This document shows, in pieces, positions 62,114 through 64,000 of a DNA stretch of 64,000 nt (position 1 is the stretch's first letter; every line of letters starts with the position of its first letter). The notes below the pieces were generated by a model. The model searched no databases, was not told where the DNA came from, and was given only the letters and a program-made list of their open reading frames with translations. Position numbers and translations under genes: made by a program. The DNA lies in assembly GCA_049487715.1 (NCBI GenBank), contig CP150585.1:186001-250000 (forward strand). The letters are read 5' to 3'. The stretch is from Pycnococcus provasolii. Taxonomy: Eukaryota; Chlorophyta; Pseudoscourfieldiophyceae; Pseudoscourfieldiales.

Positions 62114-62258
62114 TTTTTTTATAAGCAATTAAGGTCGAGATCGAGAAATAAAAAACCCGTATTGGGCGTACTACTTTTTACGATAAGCCCCCCAGGGTGT
62201 TTGTAGTTTCATTCTCCGCAGGCATTCATTCTTCCCGGAGATTGTGTGCGCTTTCATC

Positions 62259-63065
62259 ATGGCCATGGCATCCATGGCGTCGACGAAGCCTCAGGCTCAA
62301 GCGGTGCTGAAAGTGTGTGGTACCTTACGTTGTTTTATTGCTTCTTCTTCAGCTTCTTCAGCTTCTTCATCCTCATCCTCGGCAGCAGGTTCAGCTTTCT
62401 CTTCTTCTGGTTTCTCGTTCACTCGGGCTCGTTCGTTTTCGTCGTGCGGCGCTCGCTCAACAATACCTGGTAAGGGTGGTGGTTCTTCTGGTTCGCTTCA
62501 CACATCTGCTGCATCTGCTGCATCAGTCCAAGGCTCCTTTTTCGCGTTCAGGAGGCTTCACAAGTTCACTCCAAGGAGGATTATTATTCAAACGCACGTT
62601 CGCTTCTTCAGCATCTCTCTAGTCCCGTTCGCAGGGTCAGTCTCTCGCTCGCACGCGCACGCGCACAGCCTGATGATGAAGGGCAACCACAATCTTCTTC
62701 GGGGTGGATCCCTGGGCCCCGACAACTACAACTGCTCGCAGTACATCCAACGGCGATTCAGGAGCAACCACAAGTTCAGAGACGCGAAGGGATCGCTATT
62801 CAGACACCCGAAGAACCAGCAGAGCTTCAGGAAGCCTAAGCGCATCAAGATGACCGTCCCGAAATCCGTTCGCATGCGATTCAAGGTGACTGGAACAGGC
62901 AAGATCCTACGCTGGCAGACGGGACGCTCGCACAGGCGATCGCACAAGTCGAAAAACGCACTAGGACGACTCAAGCGGTGCGTTCCTCTATCGAAGAAGT
63001 CAAAGGAGTACAAAGTGTTAGTCAAGATCGGATACAGGAGCAAATACAGAGGCAGATACCGCTAG
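62259..63065 (+). CDS. organellar ribosomal protein bL35
   Basis: 268 residues from the first ATG. The C-terminal ~70 residues are bL35: PKSVRMRFKVTGTGKILRWQ, then GRSHRRSHKSKNALGRLKR and a basic tail ending YRGRYR. Ahead of it lies a conserved-looking basic stretch (RGGSLGPDNYNCSQYIQRRF, RHPKNQQSFRKPKR) and ~140 residues of Ser/Ala/Arg-rich leader (SSSASSASSSSSSAAGSAFS), much longer than bacterial bL35 of about 65 residues. The protein sits in the large subunit of a plastid or mitochondrial ribosome; the extension favours mitochondrion but does not decide it. A short intron in the leader (GTACCTTACG to CTTCAG near 62320-62355) cannot be excluded. Confidence 0.85.
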   Translation: MAMASMASTKPQAQAVLKVCGTLRCFIASSSASSASSSSSSAAGSAFSSSGFSFTRARSFSSCGARSTIPGKGGGSSGSLHTSAASAASVQGSFFAFRRLHKFTPRRIIIQTHVRFFSISLVPFAGSVSRSHAHAHSLMMKGNHNLLRGGSLGPDNYNCSQYIQRRFRSNHKFRDAKGSLFRHPKNQQSFRKPKRIKMTVPKSVRMRFKVTGTGKILRWQTGRSHRRSHKSKNALGRLKRCVPLSKKSKEYKVLVKIGYRSKYRGRYR

Positions 63066-63187
63066 ACAAGAACGATAAGCGCTAGTACAGTATGTTATTG
63101 CTTTTGTAAAAACAAAAAGTTCAGATTTCCCTCTACAACAACAAATAGTCTATGTACTTCACCCACCTTGTCCCTCCCTCACCACAC

Positions 63188-64000
63188 TCACTCGCGCTTA
63201 TCTTCATGGAGCCATGCGAACAGCGGACTGACCGCGAGGTTACCTGGCAGTGGTAACGCCTGGAAGCGCTTCACAAGCTCGGTACGAGTGCATGGCTCGT
63301 CGAAGCACGACTTCACGCCAAGCCACGTGCACAGCGAGACCGACACCTTTTCTGGTAAGCCTGAACGACGAGGATACGGCAGTAAGAGACCCTCGGCAAC
63401 AGGAGTGGCAGTCTGAGAAGTACCAGCTGCTTCGTCGCCGCTGCCACTTCTCTGCATCTCGTTCCTCTTCTGCTGGTCCTCCGCGGCAGCTCGCCGCAGG
63501 TCTGCGAGCAGCTCGTTCACCTCCCGGCTACGTGTCACTCCATATGCGCCATCACGGCCGACGGAGGAGTAGCGGTCGTCGCGATGCTGCGAGAGCAGCC
63601 TGAGGATTTGATCGAAACTCAGCGACGGACACCTCCCTGGCATCTTCAGGATGCGACTGACGTCCATGCCTTTCCTAAATTGCCGCTTCGCGTCCTCGAA
63701 GTGCGTAAGCAGAAGATCCGCAGCCTCCGCGACGTTCACAAGATGACGCCGAACGGCCGGCCGGCCGCCTGTAAACGCGTCTCCACATTCCTCTGCCCAA
63801 GCCTCAAGCCTGAGACAACCCGCTCGAGCACCACGTGCAAAGCTGGTCGTGCAGCACTCACCTCTCACCGCCATAGAGTTGAAGACGACTGCATTAAGCC
63901 GTTTCATTACCGATCGCACGAGCAGCCGCGCAATCTCAGCGGGCACGTGAATGCTCGAAATGATGTCCATCCAAGAACGCAACGCTGCCGTCAATTCGCC
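63188..64000 (-). CDS. DIL-domain protein, C-terminal part (myosin XI/V tail-like), runs off the window
   Basis: The frame is open to the last base of the window, so the start is missing; at least 270 residues. It matches the dilute (DIL) globular-tail domain: LNAVVFNSMAVRGECCTTSF (compare LLNSLLLRRECCSFS), GCLRLEAWAEECGDAF, LVNVAEAADLLLTHF, CPSLSFDQILRLLSQHRDD and RYSSVGRDGAYGVTRS. In class V/XI myosins this tail binds cargo adaptors. The C-terminal ~90 residues after LLADLRRAAAED are not conserved-looking. A plant-type myosin XI is the simplest guess, but the motor lies outside the window. Confidence 0.82.
   Translation of the reverse strand, partial: GELTAALRSWMDIISSIHVPAEIARLLVRSVMKRLNAVVFNSMAVRGECCTTSFARGARAGCLRLEAWAEECGDAFTGGRPAVRRHLVNVAEAADLLLTHFEDAKRQFRKGMDVSRILKMPGRCPSLSFDQILRLLSQHRDDRYSSVGRDGAYGVTRSREVNELLADLRRAAAEDQQKRNEMQRSGSGDEAAGTSQTATPVAEGLLLPYPRRSGLPEKVSVSLCTWLGVKSCFDEPCTRTELVKRFQALPLPGNLAVSPLFAWLHEDKRE

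Larger units (their letters stand above)
61511..62258. other. divergent upstream region of nucleoporin and bL35 genes
   Basis: No gene. It holds a CAGTGAAGCAGTG minisatellite and two telomere-like patches, listed separately. Confidence 0.55.

Overview
This window looks like nuclear DNA of a flagellate green alga (prasinophyte or other chlorophyte); no species is claimed. The reasons are: an ERF-type AP2 domain, SPPPP-rich secreted proteins of the hydroxyproline-rich type, several plastid-type precursor proteins (a DUF1517 protein, a fibrillin-like protein with a twin-arginine lumen signal, a FabG reductase), an IFT43 subunit that implies flagella, and nuclear-pore and polymerase-theta genes. 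Genes are dense, lie on both strands, and have few, short GT-AG introns (56-212 nt), often close to the 5' end.

Layout. 1-8096: end of a FabG gene, a coiled-coil protein, and a three-exon secreted beta-helix protein carrying three almost identical 1.1-kb modules. 8.8-16.5 kb: nested retroelements. A reverse-transcriptase fragment between 161-bp terminal inverted repeats is split by a very young Ty1/copia element (9295-15778, identical-looking 529-bp LTRs, 5-bp target duplication GCTCA). 17.6-19.7 kb: a chimeric scar in which a glutathione S-transferase gene is broken by a copy of the 3' end of the polymerase-theta gene (itself at 35.4 kb) and a decayed protein-kinase fragment. 19.9-24.5 kb: a 1.5-kilo-residue PSI/lectin surface protein. 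24.6-26.2 kb: gene-poor, with a minisatellite. 26.2-35 kb: an unrecognised Lys/Ala-rich protein, a SET-domain protein, an unrecognised broken coding stretch, a plastid-targeted hypothetical, DUF1517, thioredoxin, fibrillin-like and GYF-like proteins. 35.4-40.9 kb: DNA polymerase theta (helicase plus polymerase, one 74-nt intron). 41-49 kb: WBP2-like GRAM protein, PiT phosphate transporter, BK-like potassium channel, IFT43. 49.3-50.3 kb: a broken flavin monooxygenase-like gene. 51.9-61.5 kb: a GNAT-AP2 fusion protein convergent with a Nup214-type FG nucleoporin. 62.2 kb to the end: organellar bL35 and the start of a DIL-domain (myosin tail) gene running off the window.

Recurring themes are: secreted or surface proteins built of modular repeats; fresh duplication and mobile-element activity; telomere-like TTAGGG(G) patches located in the LTRs and in upstream regions of several genes; and long trinucleotide tracts encoding Asp, Gln and Asn runs. 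Three loci (GST, kinase, flavin monooxygenase) carry small indels or a stop. They are called pseudogenes here, but assembly errors in homopolymers cannot be excluded by eye. I recognised no tRNA, rRNA or CRISPR array.
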